Part shown: piece by piece, positions 8,554-16,189 of the stretch | Position numbering within the stretch: position 1 is the stretch's first letter | Layout: the number at the start of each line of letters is the position of its first letter | Source of the DNA: Desulfitobacterium sp. | GTDB lineage: Bacteria; Bacillota; Desulfitobacteriia; Desulfitobacteriales; Desulfitobacteriaceae | Direction: 5' to 3' | NCBI GenBank assembly: GCA_012799495.1 | Contig: JAAZLD010000186.1 | Location: 1-34,551 of the forward strand | Length of the DNA: 34,551 nt | Position numbers and translations under genes: made by a program | Notes under the pieces: generated by a model | What the model was told of the DNA's origin: nothing | Databases searched by the model: none | Seen by the model: the letters and a program-made list of their open reading frames with translations, nothing else

Positions 8554-9774
8554 ATGTCTAAGGAAAACTTATCCGGCAATATTGATGACATCCAGGAAAA
8601 TCCCTTTCTTAACCATGAAAATATAACTCGCTTGCAGTTAGGAGATAAAGAAATCATCCTCATTGGCACAGCCCATGTATCCAAACAAAGTGCACAGTTA
8701 GTAAAAGAGGTTATTGAATGGGAAAAGCCCGATACGGTCTGTATCGAGCTAGATGAACAACGCTATAAGTCCATTACTGAAGGAGAAAAGTGGAAAGACA
8801 CGGATATTTTTAAGATTATTAAAGAAAAAAAAGCCACTCTTTTGCTAATAAACTTAGCCCTTTCTTCTTTTCAAAAACGCTTGGCCAAAGAATTTGGTAC
8901 AAATGCTGGCCAGGAAATGATTCAGGGGATTGAGTCTGCTCAAGAAGTAGGAGCCGAGCTGGTCTTAGCTGACCGGAATATCCAGATTACCTTTTCCCGC
9001 ATTTGGTATAATGTTGGGTTTTGGGGTAAAGCCAAGCTTTTAACGGAGATAATGTTAAGCATCTTGGATGATGAAGAGATTACTGAAGAAGAATTAGAAA
9101 AGCTAAAGAATCAGGACATGCTTAATGGGATTCTCCATGATTTTCGAGAAAAATATCCCCAATTAAAAACCCCTTTAATCGATGAAAGGGATCAGTATTT
9201 AGCCCAAAAAATTAAGGATGCTCCTGGTAATAAGGTGGTAGCTGTTTTAGGTGCGGCTCATATACCGGGAATCACCCAGGAAATCCATCGTGAACACGAT
9301 TTGAACAAACTTAATGAACTCCCCCCTAAGTCCATTGTGCCAAAAATCCTCGGCTGGGCTATTCCACTTTTGATTGTTGCTTTAGTGGTCTTTACTTTTA
9401 ATGCTAATCCAGAAGCTGGTATTCAGCAAACTATGAGCTGGGTTCTTTGGACTGGGAGCCTTGCTGCCTTAGGTACGTCCTTGGCCTTTGCTCATCCTCT
9501 CGCTATCGTCACAGCTTTCTTTGCGGCTCCTTTTGCTGCACTACACCCTTTAATTGCCGCAGGTTGGTTTGCAGGATTTGTCCAGGCTTATTTTCGAAGA
9601 CCTAATGTCCGGGATTTTGAAAACCTCAGTGAGGATATCTTAAGTATTAAAGGTTTTTGGAATAATAAGGTCACCCGGATCCTATTGACTGTAGTTTTTG
9701 CTAACATAGGTAGTTCTATGGGAACCTTTATCGGTGGAGCAGATATTGCTCGTCTCTTTTTCCAAAATCTTTAG
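8554..9774 (+). CDS. TraB/PrgY family membrane protein
   Basis: A 406-residue protein of the TraB/PrgY (TIKI-like) family, whose members include enterococcal pheromone-inactivation proteins and putative metalloproteases. Family motifs are present in order: IGTAHVS (37-43), IELDEQRY (about 64-71), LADRNIQITFSRIW, DERDQYLAQKI and VLGAAHIPGI (about 231-240). The conserved His, Glu and Arg are all there. Three to four hydrophobic segments fill the last 150 residues, so the catalytic-like domain is membrane-anchored at its C terminus. The start has AAAGGAAGG upstream and a -10 box at 8512. It is a single gene with its own terminator. The chromosomal role is unknown; pheromone inactivation should not be assumed. 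Confidence 0.88.
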   Translation: MSKENLSGNIDDIQENPFLNHENITRLQLGDKEIILIGTAHVSKQSAQLVKEVIEWEKPDTVCIELDEQRYKSITEGEKWKDTDIFKIIKEKKATLLLINLALSSFQKRLAKEFGTNAGQEMIQGIESAQEVGAELVLADRNIQITFSRIWYNVGFWGKAKLLTEIMLSILDDEEITEEELEKLKNQDMLNGILHDFREKYPQLKTPLIDERDQYLAQKIKDAPGNKVVAVLGAAHIPGITQEIHREHDLNKLNELPPKSIVPKILGWAIPLLIVALVVFTFNANPEAGIQQTMSWVLWTGSLAALGTSLAFAHPLAIVTAFFAAPFAALHPLIAAGWFAGFVQAYFRRPNVRDFENLSEDILSIKGFWNNKVTRILLTVVFANIGSSMGTFIGGADIARLFFQNL

Positions 9775-9811
9775 TAATAGGAGATATATTAACTAACAAA
9801 ACAAAATAAAC

Positions 9812-9850
9812 AAGTCACGCTTATGAGTAATTAGCGTGACTTTCCTTTAT
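9812..9850 (+). terminator. Terminator of the TraB/PrgY gene
   Basis: A perfect 10-bp stem (AAGTCACGCT, 9812-9821, with AGCGTGACTT, 9833-9842) with an 11-nt loop, followed by TCCTTTATT. The plus-strand sequence before it is A-rich, so it may also end the minus-strand transcript that stops at 9859. Confidence 0.75.
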
Positions 9851-9858
9851 TCTTGAAG

Positions 9859-10125
9859 CTATTGCCAAGGATCCCTTCTTCCGAATTCCTCATCGAGTTT
9901 TTCTTCTATTTCTTCATCAGTGAGATCGTATTGGCGAGCATATTCTCTTGCCCGCTCACGCTCCTGATAATAGAATTGCCGGCGTCTTTCCCGCTCTTCT
10001 TCCGGATCGAGATTTCTCCTCTTATAGTTACGAATATTTTTGAAAATGGTATAGCTTAAAAGAGAAGTTAATATAAGCATTAAGATACTGGTTATGGGAT
10101 CTCCAAACCCAAAACCGATGATCAT
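9859..10125 (-). CDS. Small membrane-anchored, highly charged protein
   Basis: A protein of about 88 residues (95 from an upstream ATG at 10146). A single N-terminal transmembrane segment (ITSILMLILTSLLSYTIF) is followed by a long charged helix full of Arg, Glu and Tyr that ends in a Trp-Gln. The second ATG is preferred because GGGGG lies 7 nt before it; the first ATG overlaps the end of the carbonic anhydrase gene. The two genes are therefore translationally linked. No known family was recognised. A scaffold or anchoring role for the neighbouring enzyme is possible but unproven. Confidence 0.65.
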   Translation of the reverse strand: MIIGFGFGDPITSILMLILTSLLSYTIFKNIRNYKRRNLDPEEERERRRQFYYQERERAREYARQYDLTDEEIEEKLDEEFGRRDPWQ

Positions 10126-10139
10126 AATATAACCCCCAT

Positions 10140-10784
10140 TCAGCATTCATTTCCTAGACAAAACTGCCCTGTTTTTCGGTCATAGATATAGACTTCACCA
10201 CTACCTATAATATAATACCAACCACCTAAAGCCAATTTTCCAGCAAATACTCGCTTATAAATATAGGGGTAAGTCATTAAATTCCCTAGTTGTTCCACCA
10301 CATTCATCTTTTCCATCATCCATGTTTTTACTTGCTGAGATTCCTCGGGATAGTCTTGTTGAATCCGATCTTTTACTGGCTGAATTAATTCCAACCATTT
10401 TTTTGTATGAGGTAAGACCTCCATCTCCTTTTCTGGCTCTAAAGAAGCAGCACACCCACCACAATGAGAATGGCCACATACAATGATATTTTCCACTCCC
10501 AGCACCTGCACACTATATTCAATGGCTGATGTAGTAGCGGCATATTCGGCGTTTTCACGATAAGGCGGAACAATATTAGCCACATTACGGATAATGAATA
10601 ACTCACCAGGTAAAGTTCCTGTAAGCATATTGGGATCAATTCGGGAGTCTGAGCAAGTAATAAAAAGTGTGTGGGGTTTTTGAGTATCTCTAAGCTCTTC
10701 GAAAAGTTGGCGATGCTTTTCATAATTTCCCCGTTTAAAATTCACGATCCCCTGTAATACCTTTTCCGTAATAACCAACTCCAT
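10140..10784 (-). CDS. Beta-class carbonic anhydrase
   Basis: This enzyme interconverts CO2 and bicarbonate in the cytoplasm. The 214 residues fit the beta class. Zinc ligands and the catalytic Asp-Arg dyad are visible: C44, D46 and R48 in TCSDSRID, and H105 and C108 in CGHSHCGGC. No ribosome-binding site is visible before the ATG (the preceding bases are CTAGTAAATTAAAA), although the N terminus MELVITEKVLQGIVNFKRGN matches the family well, so this start is kept. Such a leader suggests weak or leaderless translation. The gene lies just after the terminator of the ABC-transporter cluster and overlaps the next small gene. Confidence 0.93.
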   Translation of the reverse strand: MELVITEKVLQGIVNFKRGNYEKHRQLFEELRDTQKPHTLFITCSDSRIDPNMLTGTLPGELFIIRNVANIVPPYRENAEYAATTSAIEYSVQVLGVENIIVCGHSHCGGCAASLEPEKEMEVLPHTKKWLELIQPVKDRIQQDYPEESQQVKTWMMEKMNVVEQLGNLMTYPYIYKRVFAGKLALGGWYYIIGSGEVYIYDRKTGQFCLGNEC

Positions 10785-10811
10785 TTTTAATTTACTAGCC
10801 TATTTTACTAC

Positions 10812-10841
10812 AAAAAAAAGAAAGCGCCAATAAGGGCGCTT
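10812..10841 (-). terminator. Terminator of the substrate-binding protein gene
   Basis: On the minus strand AAGCGCC (10841-10835) pairs with GGCGCTT (10828-10822) across a 6-nt loop. It is followed by CTTTCTTTTTTTT (down to 10812), a strong U-tract. It lies 12 bp after the stop codon. Confidence 0.85.
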
Positions 10842-10852
10842 AAATTTTTGTA

Positions 10853-11824
10853 TTAGTAGAGTTCACCGTATACAAAATCTCCGTAATTCACTTTATTTTG
10901 GAGTAATCCTTTACTCTCAAGCCATTCTAACACTGGCTCTACATCTTTTTCTTGGGGTAGCTGGGGTTCAGAATAATGTTGAACAGCGTAGATATCCACT
11001 ATACTTTCTGGAATATTGACATTGCTAACTAACAGATTTTTAAATTCATCAGGGTTATTATTTATAGCTTGAACTCCTTTTGTATAAGCACGATAGAAGC
11101 TAGTCAATGCTTCTTTTTTCTCATTGATGGTATTCTCTTGCAGGATCATCACAGATTGAGACAAGTTAGCACCTTGAGAATCATCGGCTATGATCTTTGC
11201 CCCCTGGGATACTACATAAGTAATCTGAGGATCTGGCACTACAATCGCATCGATCTGGCTATTTAATAACATCTCTACCCGTAAGGGGAGCTTGGCTACG
11301 GTAGTCTTCTCTACTTCACTAGGCTCTACCCCACCTGCCAAGAGAAGCTTATCAGTCACATATTCAATAATAGAATTGTTGGAAATACCGATACTCTTGC
11401 CCTTTAACTCCTGGATAGAAGAAATATCACTATTGGGAGAGGCTATTATAGCAAAACGCCCTTCTTCAGGTGTAGCCCCTAAGGCGATAGATGTTACTTT
11501 TAGATCCTCTCCAGAACTTTTCAATAAGGCAGCGATCATAATATCCGTAATCGCTCCATCCAGTTCTCCTGTTTGAAAAGCACTTTGAAGTTCTACAGGA
11601 CTCTGAAAAGTCACTAACTCTACTTCCACATTTTCTTCGGCAAAGTAGCCCTTTTCTTGAGCTACCAAAACTGGTAAGTTTTCCTCAATAGTCATAGATC
11701 CGATAAAAATTTTCTGAGAATCTTGGGGGCCTCCAGTTCCTGTATTATTACCTGAACTACATCCTACTGCCAGGAACAATACTAATAAAAAGATAGCTAA
11801 TTTCCCTAAGGAACCTCTCATCAT
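10853..11824 (-). CDS. ABC transporter substrate-binding lipoprotein (SsuA/NMT1 family)
   Basis: The extracellular binding protein of a sulfonate/nitrate/taurine-type importer (COG0715, NMT1/THI5 fold). The 323 residues start with a lipoprotein signal ending in the lipobox LAVGC (Cys22), so the mature protein is lipid-anchored. The body has the family pattern of EENLPVLVAQEKGYFAEENV (about 48-67), then DGAITDIMIAALL and KGKSIGISNNS. The ligand cannot be told from the sequence; aliphatic sulfonates are one of several options. The gene has its own strong promoter with a TetR-type operator and a terminator. The permease gene lies 151 bp upstream. Confidence 0.88.
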   Translation of the reverse strand: MMRGSLGKLAIFLLVLFLAVGCSSGNNTGTGGPQDSQKIFIGSMTIEENLPVLVAQEKGYFAEENVEVELVTFQSPVELQSAFQTGELDGAITDIMIAALLKSSGEDLKVTSIALGATPEEGRFAIIASPNSDISSIQELKGKSIGISNNSIIEYVTDKLLLAGGVEPSEVEKTTVAKLPLRVEMLLNSQIDAIVVPDPQITYVVSQGAKIIADDSQGANLSQSVMILQENTINEKKEALTSFYRAYTKGVQAINNNPDEFKNLLVSNVNIPESIVDIYAVQHYSEPQLPQEKDVEPVLEWLESKGLLQNKVNYGDFVYGELY

Positions 11825-11852
11825 AGTATATCCCCCTCTTCCATAGAAATAA

Positions 11853-11866
11853 TGAACATATGTTCA
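11853..11866 (-). promoter_or_regulatory. TetR-type operator before the binding-protein gene
   Basis: TGAACATATGTTCA is a perfect 14-bp palindrome. It starts 11 bp after the -10 box of the promoter at 11878-11906, covering about +5 to +18. It shares the TGAAC-N4-GTTCA form with the palindrome in the tetR promoter. Confidence 0.75.
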
Positions 11867-11877
11867 CTTCTTGCTTT

Positions 11878-11906
11878 ATCATAACTCTTCTTCCATATTT
11901 AGTCAA
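11878..11906 (-). promoter_or_regulatory. Sigma-A promoter of the binding-protein gene
   Basis: TTGACT (11906-11901) and TATGAT (11883-11878) are separated by exactly 17 bp. Transcription would start near 11871, some 45 nt before the ATG. Confidence 0.75.
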
Positions 11907-11975
11907 GAAAAAAGTCAGCCTTGAATAAAAATTAATAGCATCAAATTTCTTCAATGTTAGGGATTTGATTAAGGA

Positions 11976-12731
11976 TTAAGGATTAACCCAAGAACAGAAG
12001 ATCTTCTCACAAGTATCCAAAAGTAAATAAAGCAAAAATCCCATTAAACTCATAGCAATAATCCCGGCAAACATCTTGTCATAGGCTAAGCTACTCCAGG
12101 AATTCATAATAAAATACCCTATCCCCTCACGGGTTGCATAAGTCTCCACTAGAAATAACACTGCCATGGCCGTACCTAAACCTAGCTTGAGTGAAGTAAG
12201 AATATTAGGCAAACAGGCAGGAAAATACACATGACGGTATAATTCCCAGTTAGAGGCTTTTAGTGACTGGACAGAGAGGACATATTCATGTTGGACATTC
12301 CGTGCTGCATCCCGGGTAGTGACAAGAATCTGGTAAAAAACGATTAATGTTATCATGACGATCTTCGAAAGATTGCCAATCCCTAAGAGGATGAGGAATA
12401 TAGGAAGAAAGACCACTTTAGGGATTGGGAAAGTTAAGTAAAGAAAAGGTGCTGATAGTTCATCAGCCCGTTTGTTTTTCCCTAAAAACAAACCCAAGGG
12501 TATACCTAAAATAGCTGCTACGACTAGGCTTACTCCAACCCGATAAAGACTTATTTGTAAATGAGTAAGAATATCTGAATAAAGAAGAGTGGTAAAGGAT
12601 TTGAGAGCTTTTCCCGGAGGTGGAAAGGCCGTTGTTTGCAAGAGCATAGAGAGAATTTGCCAACCTAAGAGGATGAGGACAATAGTAATGATAGTATGTA
12701 AAAATTGATTAGTGATGTCTTTTAATCCCAT
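11976..12731 (-). CDS. ABC transporter permease (SsuC/TauC family)
   Basis: The membrane subunit of the importer. It has 251 residues and about six transmembrane segments in a BPD_transp_1 domain. The EAA-type loop that contacts the ATPase is visible around 145-175 (VLSVQSLKASNWELYRHVYF followed by PACLPNILTSLKLGLGTA). It starts 1 bp after the stop codon of the ATPase gene (TAG-C-ATG), so the two are translationally coupled. In this cluster the binding-protein gene follows the permease and has its own promoter. Confidence 0.9.
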   Translation of the reverse strand: MGLKDITNQFLHTIITIVLILLGWQILSMLLQTTAFPPPGKALKSFTTLLYSDILTHLQISLYRVGVSLVVAAILGIPLGLFLGKNKRADELSAPFLYLTFPIPKVVFLPIFLILLGIGNLSKIVMITLIVFYQILVTTRDAARNVQHEYVLSVQSLKASNWELYRHVYFPACLPNILTSLKLGLGTAMAVLFLVETYATREGIGYFIMNSWSSLAYDKMFAGIIAMSLMGFLLYLLLDTCEKIFCSWVNP

Positions 12732-12732
12732 G

Positions 12733-13524
12733 CTATTCCCTCCCTCTTAAATTTTGCCGCAGGTAGTTGGTCAACTCTAAAAATTCCACTTTCCCTCTGG
12801 CCTCATGATCTCCAGCCAGTGGATTAGTCAACTCTTCTAAGATGTTTCCGGGACATGGGGACATGGTGAAAATTTTATGTCCTAAAAATACTGCTTCTTC
12901 GATATTATGAGTTATCAGTAAAATAGTTAAGCCATTTTCCTGCCATACTTTTAGTACTAATTCCTGCATTTCTTCCCGGGTGAGGGCATCTAAAGAAGAA
13001 AAAGGTTCATCCATGAGCAAAAGTTCTGGTTTTAGAACTAAAGAACGGGCTATAGCTACTCTTTGCCTCTGACCACCACTTAATTGGATAGGAAAACGTT
13101 TTCTTAATTGAAGAAGTCCTAACTGAGTAAGGATTTCTTCTGTCCGCTCTGCTGCCTCCCCTTTAGAAACACCTTTAATTTGTAGTCCCAATCTGACATT
13201 ATCCCAAACAGTTTTCCAAGGTAATAGACCGTATTCCTGAAGTATCAAGGCTACCTCGTTACTCTCCTGGGGAGTTTTCCCGTTAAGAAAGACTTTTCCC
13301 TCATAACTTGGGTTAAGACCAGCAACTACATTCAAAAGAGTGCTTTTCCCACAACCTGAGGGACCAATAATCGCCCCAATACTTGCCTCAGGTAAGGTTA
13401 AGTTCACATTTTCTAAAGCTAGAGTTTCTTGTCCTCTTTGGTTATAGGTAACCTTAAGGGATTCTATTTCTAGATAATCCTTTGGTTCTCTTATTTTTTC
13501 CGTTTCTAAATCTATCTTATTCAT
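12733..13524 (-). CDS. ABC transporter ATP-binding protein (SsuB/TauB family)
   Basis: The ATPase subunit of the importer, 263 residues. All motifs are present: Walker A GPSGCGKST (54-62), Q-loop LILQEYGLLPW (about 93-103), signature LSGGQRQRVA (148-157), Walker B LLLMDEP (168-174) and the H-loop ITHNIEEA. It begins 3 bp after the tetR stop codon, so it is co-transcribed with the regulator. Confidence 0.93.
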   Translation of the reverse strand: MNKIDLETEKIREPKDYLEIESLKVTYNQRGQETLALENVNLTLPEASIGAIIGPSGCGKSTLLNVVAGLNPSYEGKVFLNGKTPQESNEVALILQEYGLLPWKTVWDNVRLGLQIKGVSKGEAAERTEEILTQLGLLQLRKRFPIQLSGGQRQRVAIARSLVLKPELLLMDEPFSSLDALTREEMQELVLKVWQENGLTILLITHNIEEAVFLGHKIFTMSPCPGNILEELTNPLAGDHEARGKVEFLELTNYLRQNLRGRE

Positions 13525-13527
13525 TTG

Positions 13528-14139
13528 CTACTTTCTTCCTATTCCTCTCATGTTATATTCCATTAAAGTCTGATAAGCTAATTCCAAATCCTCTGGTTCC
13601 CCTTTACCAACCCAAGATAAAATTACTTGACGAAAAGTCCCTACAAAAGCCGTGGCTGTCACCTGGGTATCCTGCTGGGGAATAGCTCCTTCCTCTATAA
13701 GTTCATCTAAATCGATCTTAGTTAAGCGGATTAAATCTGCTTCAATATCTGCATATTTGGTATTTAAAGTGGAATTCAGTTGAGGAAACTGTTCCAGAAG
13801 TATTTTTGCTAGGTATTTTTCCTTCAAGAAAAGGCGAATACAGACTTCCATAGAGGCTTGGAGTTTATCAAAATTATTGGTGTAGGTAGAGCGAGCCTCT
13901 TTGATTTTATCTAGAAGCTCCTCATAGATTTCTTTGACTATCATATCTAACAAGGATTCCTTATCAGCAAAATAAAGATAAAAGGTTCCTGTAGCAATTC
14001 CTGCTCGCTTAGCGATGGAGCGGACTGAAACCTTGCCGATCTCTTCCTTTTCTAATAGGATTTCCTTTGCTGCTTTGATTATCCTCTTCCGCCGCAAGGC
14101 TTGTTTTTCTAATACTTTTTCTGTTTTGTTATAGGCCAT
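13528..14139 (-). CDS. TetR family transcriptional regulator of the ABC importer
   Basis: A repressor of about 203 residues with an N-terminal TetR DNA-binding domain (RIIKAAKEILLEKEEIGKVS, then VRSIAKRAGIATGTFYLYFADKESLL) and a variable helical ligand domain. The preferred start is the ATG at 14139, with GGAG 10 nt upstream. An in-frame ATG at 14169 lies inside the operator region and has no ribosome-binding site. It heads the tetR-ATPase-permease operon. The operator palindrome in its own promoter is repeated before the binding-protein gene, so self-control and control of the importer are both likely. The ligand is unknown. Confidence 0.88.
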   Translation of the reverse strand: MAYNKTEKVLEKQALRRKRIIKAAKEILLEKEEIGKVSVRSIAKRAGIATGTFYLYFADKESLLDMIVKEIYEELLDKIKEARSTYTNNFDKLQASMEVCIRLFLKEKYLAKILLEQFPQLNSTLNTKYADIEADLIRLTKIDLDELIEEGAIPQQDTQVTATAFVGTFRQVILSWVGKGEPEDLELAYQTLMEYNMRGIGRK

Positions 14140-14171
14140 AGCTAGCAATCTCCAATCAAAAAAATCCATGA

Positions 14172-14189
14172 ACTGAACTTAAGTTCAGT
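14172..14189 (-). promoter_or_regulatory. TetR-type operator in the tetR promoter
   Basis: ACTGAACTTAAGTTCAGT is a perfect 18-bp palindrome. The dyad continues on both sides as CCATG (14166-14170) and CATGG (14191-14195) after one mismatch. The 14-bp core TGAACTTAAGTTCA begins 12 bp past the -10 box, the same position as the copy at 11853-11866. Confidence 0.8.
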
Positions 14190-14199
14190 CCATGGACAA

Positions 14200-14228
14200 A
14201 TTGTACTCTTGTTTATTTCCTCAGTCAA
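14200..14228 (-). promoter_or_regulatory. Sigma-A promoter of the tetR operon
   Basis: TTGACT (14228-14223) and TACAAT (14205-14200) are separated by exactly 17 bp. The -35 hexamer and the spacing are identical to those of the promoter before the binding-protein gene. Confidence 0.75.
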
Positions 14229-14300
14229 GGGGTAGCTTGGCAGGATTTTCTTCCTCTACGTCCAAATTAGATATATGGAATAGATAGAGGAGGAACAGTA

Positions 14301-15176
14301 ATGATTTATGAAGGTGATATTTTCCGACCCCCTAGTGAGGCTTCTAGTCTGATTTTACAGATCACTATCGGATGTCGTCACAATCAATGTACTTTTTGTA
14401 GTATGTATAAGGGGAAAACTTTTCGGGTCCGGCCCAAAGGAGAAATTAAACATATTATCGCCATGGGGGCCCAAGAATACCCCCATACTAAACGGATCTT
14501 TTTAGCAGATGGAGACGCTCTTGCCTGTGATACTGAGCTTCTCAGTGAGGTACTAAAGGATCTGTATAATAGTTTCCCTCGATTAGAGCGTGTTGGAGTT
14601 TATGGTGGACCCAAAGATATTCTGGAAAAATCTTCGGATGAGTTAATTCATCTAAAAGAACAAGGATTAGGTATTATATATTTAGGAGTGGAAAGTGGCA
14701 GCGCTCAAATTCTCAAAGATGTTAATAAAGGTGTAACACCTGAGGAAATGATCGCCGCGGGCCAGAAAGCTATGGCTAGTGGTATTAAGCTCTCCTGTAC
14801 CATTATCATAGGGCTAGGCGGTAAAGAACTAATGACTGAACATGCTAAGGAAACAGCTAGAGTCATGAATGCTATCGATCCTCATTATCTAGGAGCATTA
14901 ACCTTGATGCTTGCCCCAGGGGCTCCTTTAGCTAAGAAGGCCTCCAGTGGAGATTTTACTATGCTTAATACTTGGGAAACCTTAGAAGAACTTTATCTCA
15001 TGATCCAAAATTTCCAACTCAGTGATTGTGTTTTTAGAAGTAATCATGCTTCCAACTATCTCCCTCTCCGGGCACATTTTCCCGATGAAAAAGAGACTCT
15101 CTTAAGAACCCTGAAAGAAGTAATAGAGAACCAGCGCCAGGATGTTCTAAGACCGGAGTTTTATCGGGGTTTGTAA
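14301..15176 (+). CDS. Radical SAM protein
   Basis: A 291-residue radical S-adenosylmethionine enzyme of unknown substrate. The cluster motif is GCRHNQCTFC with C25, C30 and C33, a CX4CX2C spacing in place of the classical CX3CX2C; from memory, other proteins with the GC-x-HN-x-CTFC start share it. Further SAM-domain elements follow: GDALACD (about 73-79), YLGVESGSAQIL (about 130-141) and a TIIIGLGGKE strand. No extra Fe-S or B12 domain is seen. AGAGGAGGAAC before the ATG is a very strong ribosome-binding site. It is a single gene, divergent from tetR and convergent with the kinase gene. A tandem 15-bp repeat lies over its stop codon. Confidence 0.88.
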   Translation: MIYEGDIFRPPSEASSLILQITIGCRHNQCTFCSMYKGKTFRVRPKGEIKHIIAMGAQEYPHTKRIFLADGDALACDTELLSEVLKDLYNSFPRLERVGVYGGPKDILEKSSDELIHLKEQGLGIIYLGVESGSAQILKDVNKGVTPEEMIAAGQKAMASGIKLSCTIIIGLGGKELMTEHAKETARVMNAIDPHYLGALTLMLAPGAPLAKKASSGDFTMLNTWETLEELYLMIQNFQLSDCVFRSNHASNYLPLRAHFPDEKETLLRTLKEVIENQRQDVLRPEFYRGL

Positions 15177-15199
15177 TGAGCTATTTTGTAATGGGCTAT
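15170..15199 (+). repeat. Tandem 15-bp duplication over the radical SAM stop codon
   Basis: TTTGTAATGAGCTAT (15170-15184) is followed at once by TTTGTAATGGGCTAT (15185-15199), differing at one base. The first copy holds the TAA stop. It looks like a local slippage duplication. No clear terminator lies between the two convergent genes. Confidence 0.6.
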
Positions 15200-15220
15200 T
15201 AGAGTTAAAAATTTCTGAGC

Positions 15221-16072
15221 TTAAACTAACCCCAACCGTTTAATTAAGTAAGGTATAGCCCTTTCAAATACAGGTCCATATTTACGATCTTTATTCTCCT
15301 TGACTGTGTAGTTAATACATTCCAAAGTATAATCAACTGCAATCTGAGTAGCTTCTTGTAAAGGAAAGTTATTTAACAAGGCAGAAAGTAAAGAGCTTCC
15401 AAAGACATCCCCAGTACCATGAAAATATCCTTCTACTCTTTTATTAAAAGCATATTCAATAGTGTTAGTCTCCCGATCATAGCATGCTGCACCTAAGAGT
15501 TCAGGATCAAAGGAAACACCAGTAAGAACTACTTTTTTAGGGCCCATTTCTCCTAATTTTCTTAATGTGTTTTCAATATATTCCCGAGAATAATTTTCCC
15601 CGATATATTCCTCTCCCAACATAAAAGCTGCTTCAGTAAGATTAGGGACCACTAGATCTGCCTGGGAGGATAATTTAGCCATTCCTTTGGCCATTTCCAT
15701 AGTATAGACAGAATATAAAACACCATTGTCAGCCATGACTGGATCAACCATGACAAGGGTGTTTTCTTTTTTAAAAGTGTTAAAGAGATCCGCAACCAAA
15801 TCTATTTGTTCAAATGAACCTAAAAATCCACTATATAAAGCATCTACTTGGAGATCTAAAGATTGCCAATGTTTAGATATGGGCTCTATATCTTCAGTAA
15901 GATCCCGATAAGTATATCCTTCAAAGCCCCCTGTATGGGTTGATAGGATTGCTGTGGGTAGGACACTGGTTTCGATTCCTGCTGCTGAAATAATCGGTAG
16001 CGCAACAGTTAAAGAACATCTACCTACACAAGAAATATCGTGAATTGCTACTACTCTTTTTTGCCTTTCCAT
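15221..16072 (-). CDS. Pyridoxal/pyridoxamine kinase (PdxK/PdxY family)
   Basis: This enzyme phosphorylates B6 vitamers at the 5' position with ATP (vitamin B6 salvage, cytoplasm). The 283 residues have the PfkB-like ribokinase fold. The N-terminal HDISCVGRCSLTVALPIISA and STHTGGF carry vitamer-site residues. VMVDPVMADNG lies in the nucleotide half, and GTGDVFGSSL (about 239-248) holds the catalytic Asp and anion hole. The start is preceded by GAGGAG about 9 nt upstream. It has its own promoter and is not linked to its neighbours. Hydroxymethylpyrimidine kinase is a less likely reading. Confidence 0.88.
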   Translation of the reverse strand: MERQKRVVAIHDISCVGRCSLTVALPIISAAGIETSVLPTAILSTHTGGFEGYTYRDLTEDIEPISKHWQSLDLQVDALYSGFLGSFEQIDLVADLFNTFKKENTLVMVDPVMADNGVLYSVYTMEMAKGMAKLSSQADLVVPNLTEAAFMLGEEYIGENYSREYIENTLRKLGEMGPKKVVLTGVSFDPELLGAACYDRETNTIEYAFNKRVEGYFHGTGDVFGSSLLSALLNNFPLQEATQIAVDYTLECINYTVKENKDRKYGPVFERAIPYLIKRLGLV

Positions 16073-16125
16073 TTTACCAATCTCCTCAAAAAAATAATTT
16101 AACTCCTAAAGTTGATATAGCTGTT

Positions 16126-16154
16126 ATTATAGTCCTCTTCTTTCCATATGAAAA
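16126..16154 (-). promoter_or_regulatory. Promoter of the pyridoxal kinase gene
   Basis: TTTTCA (16154-16149) and a perfect TATAAT (16131-16126) are 17 bp apart. This puts the transcription start about 45 nt before the ATG. Confidence 0.6.
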
Positions 16155-16189
16155 GGCTTCCAAAAGATTTTACCTAGAACAGAATCATT

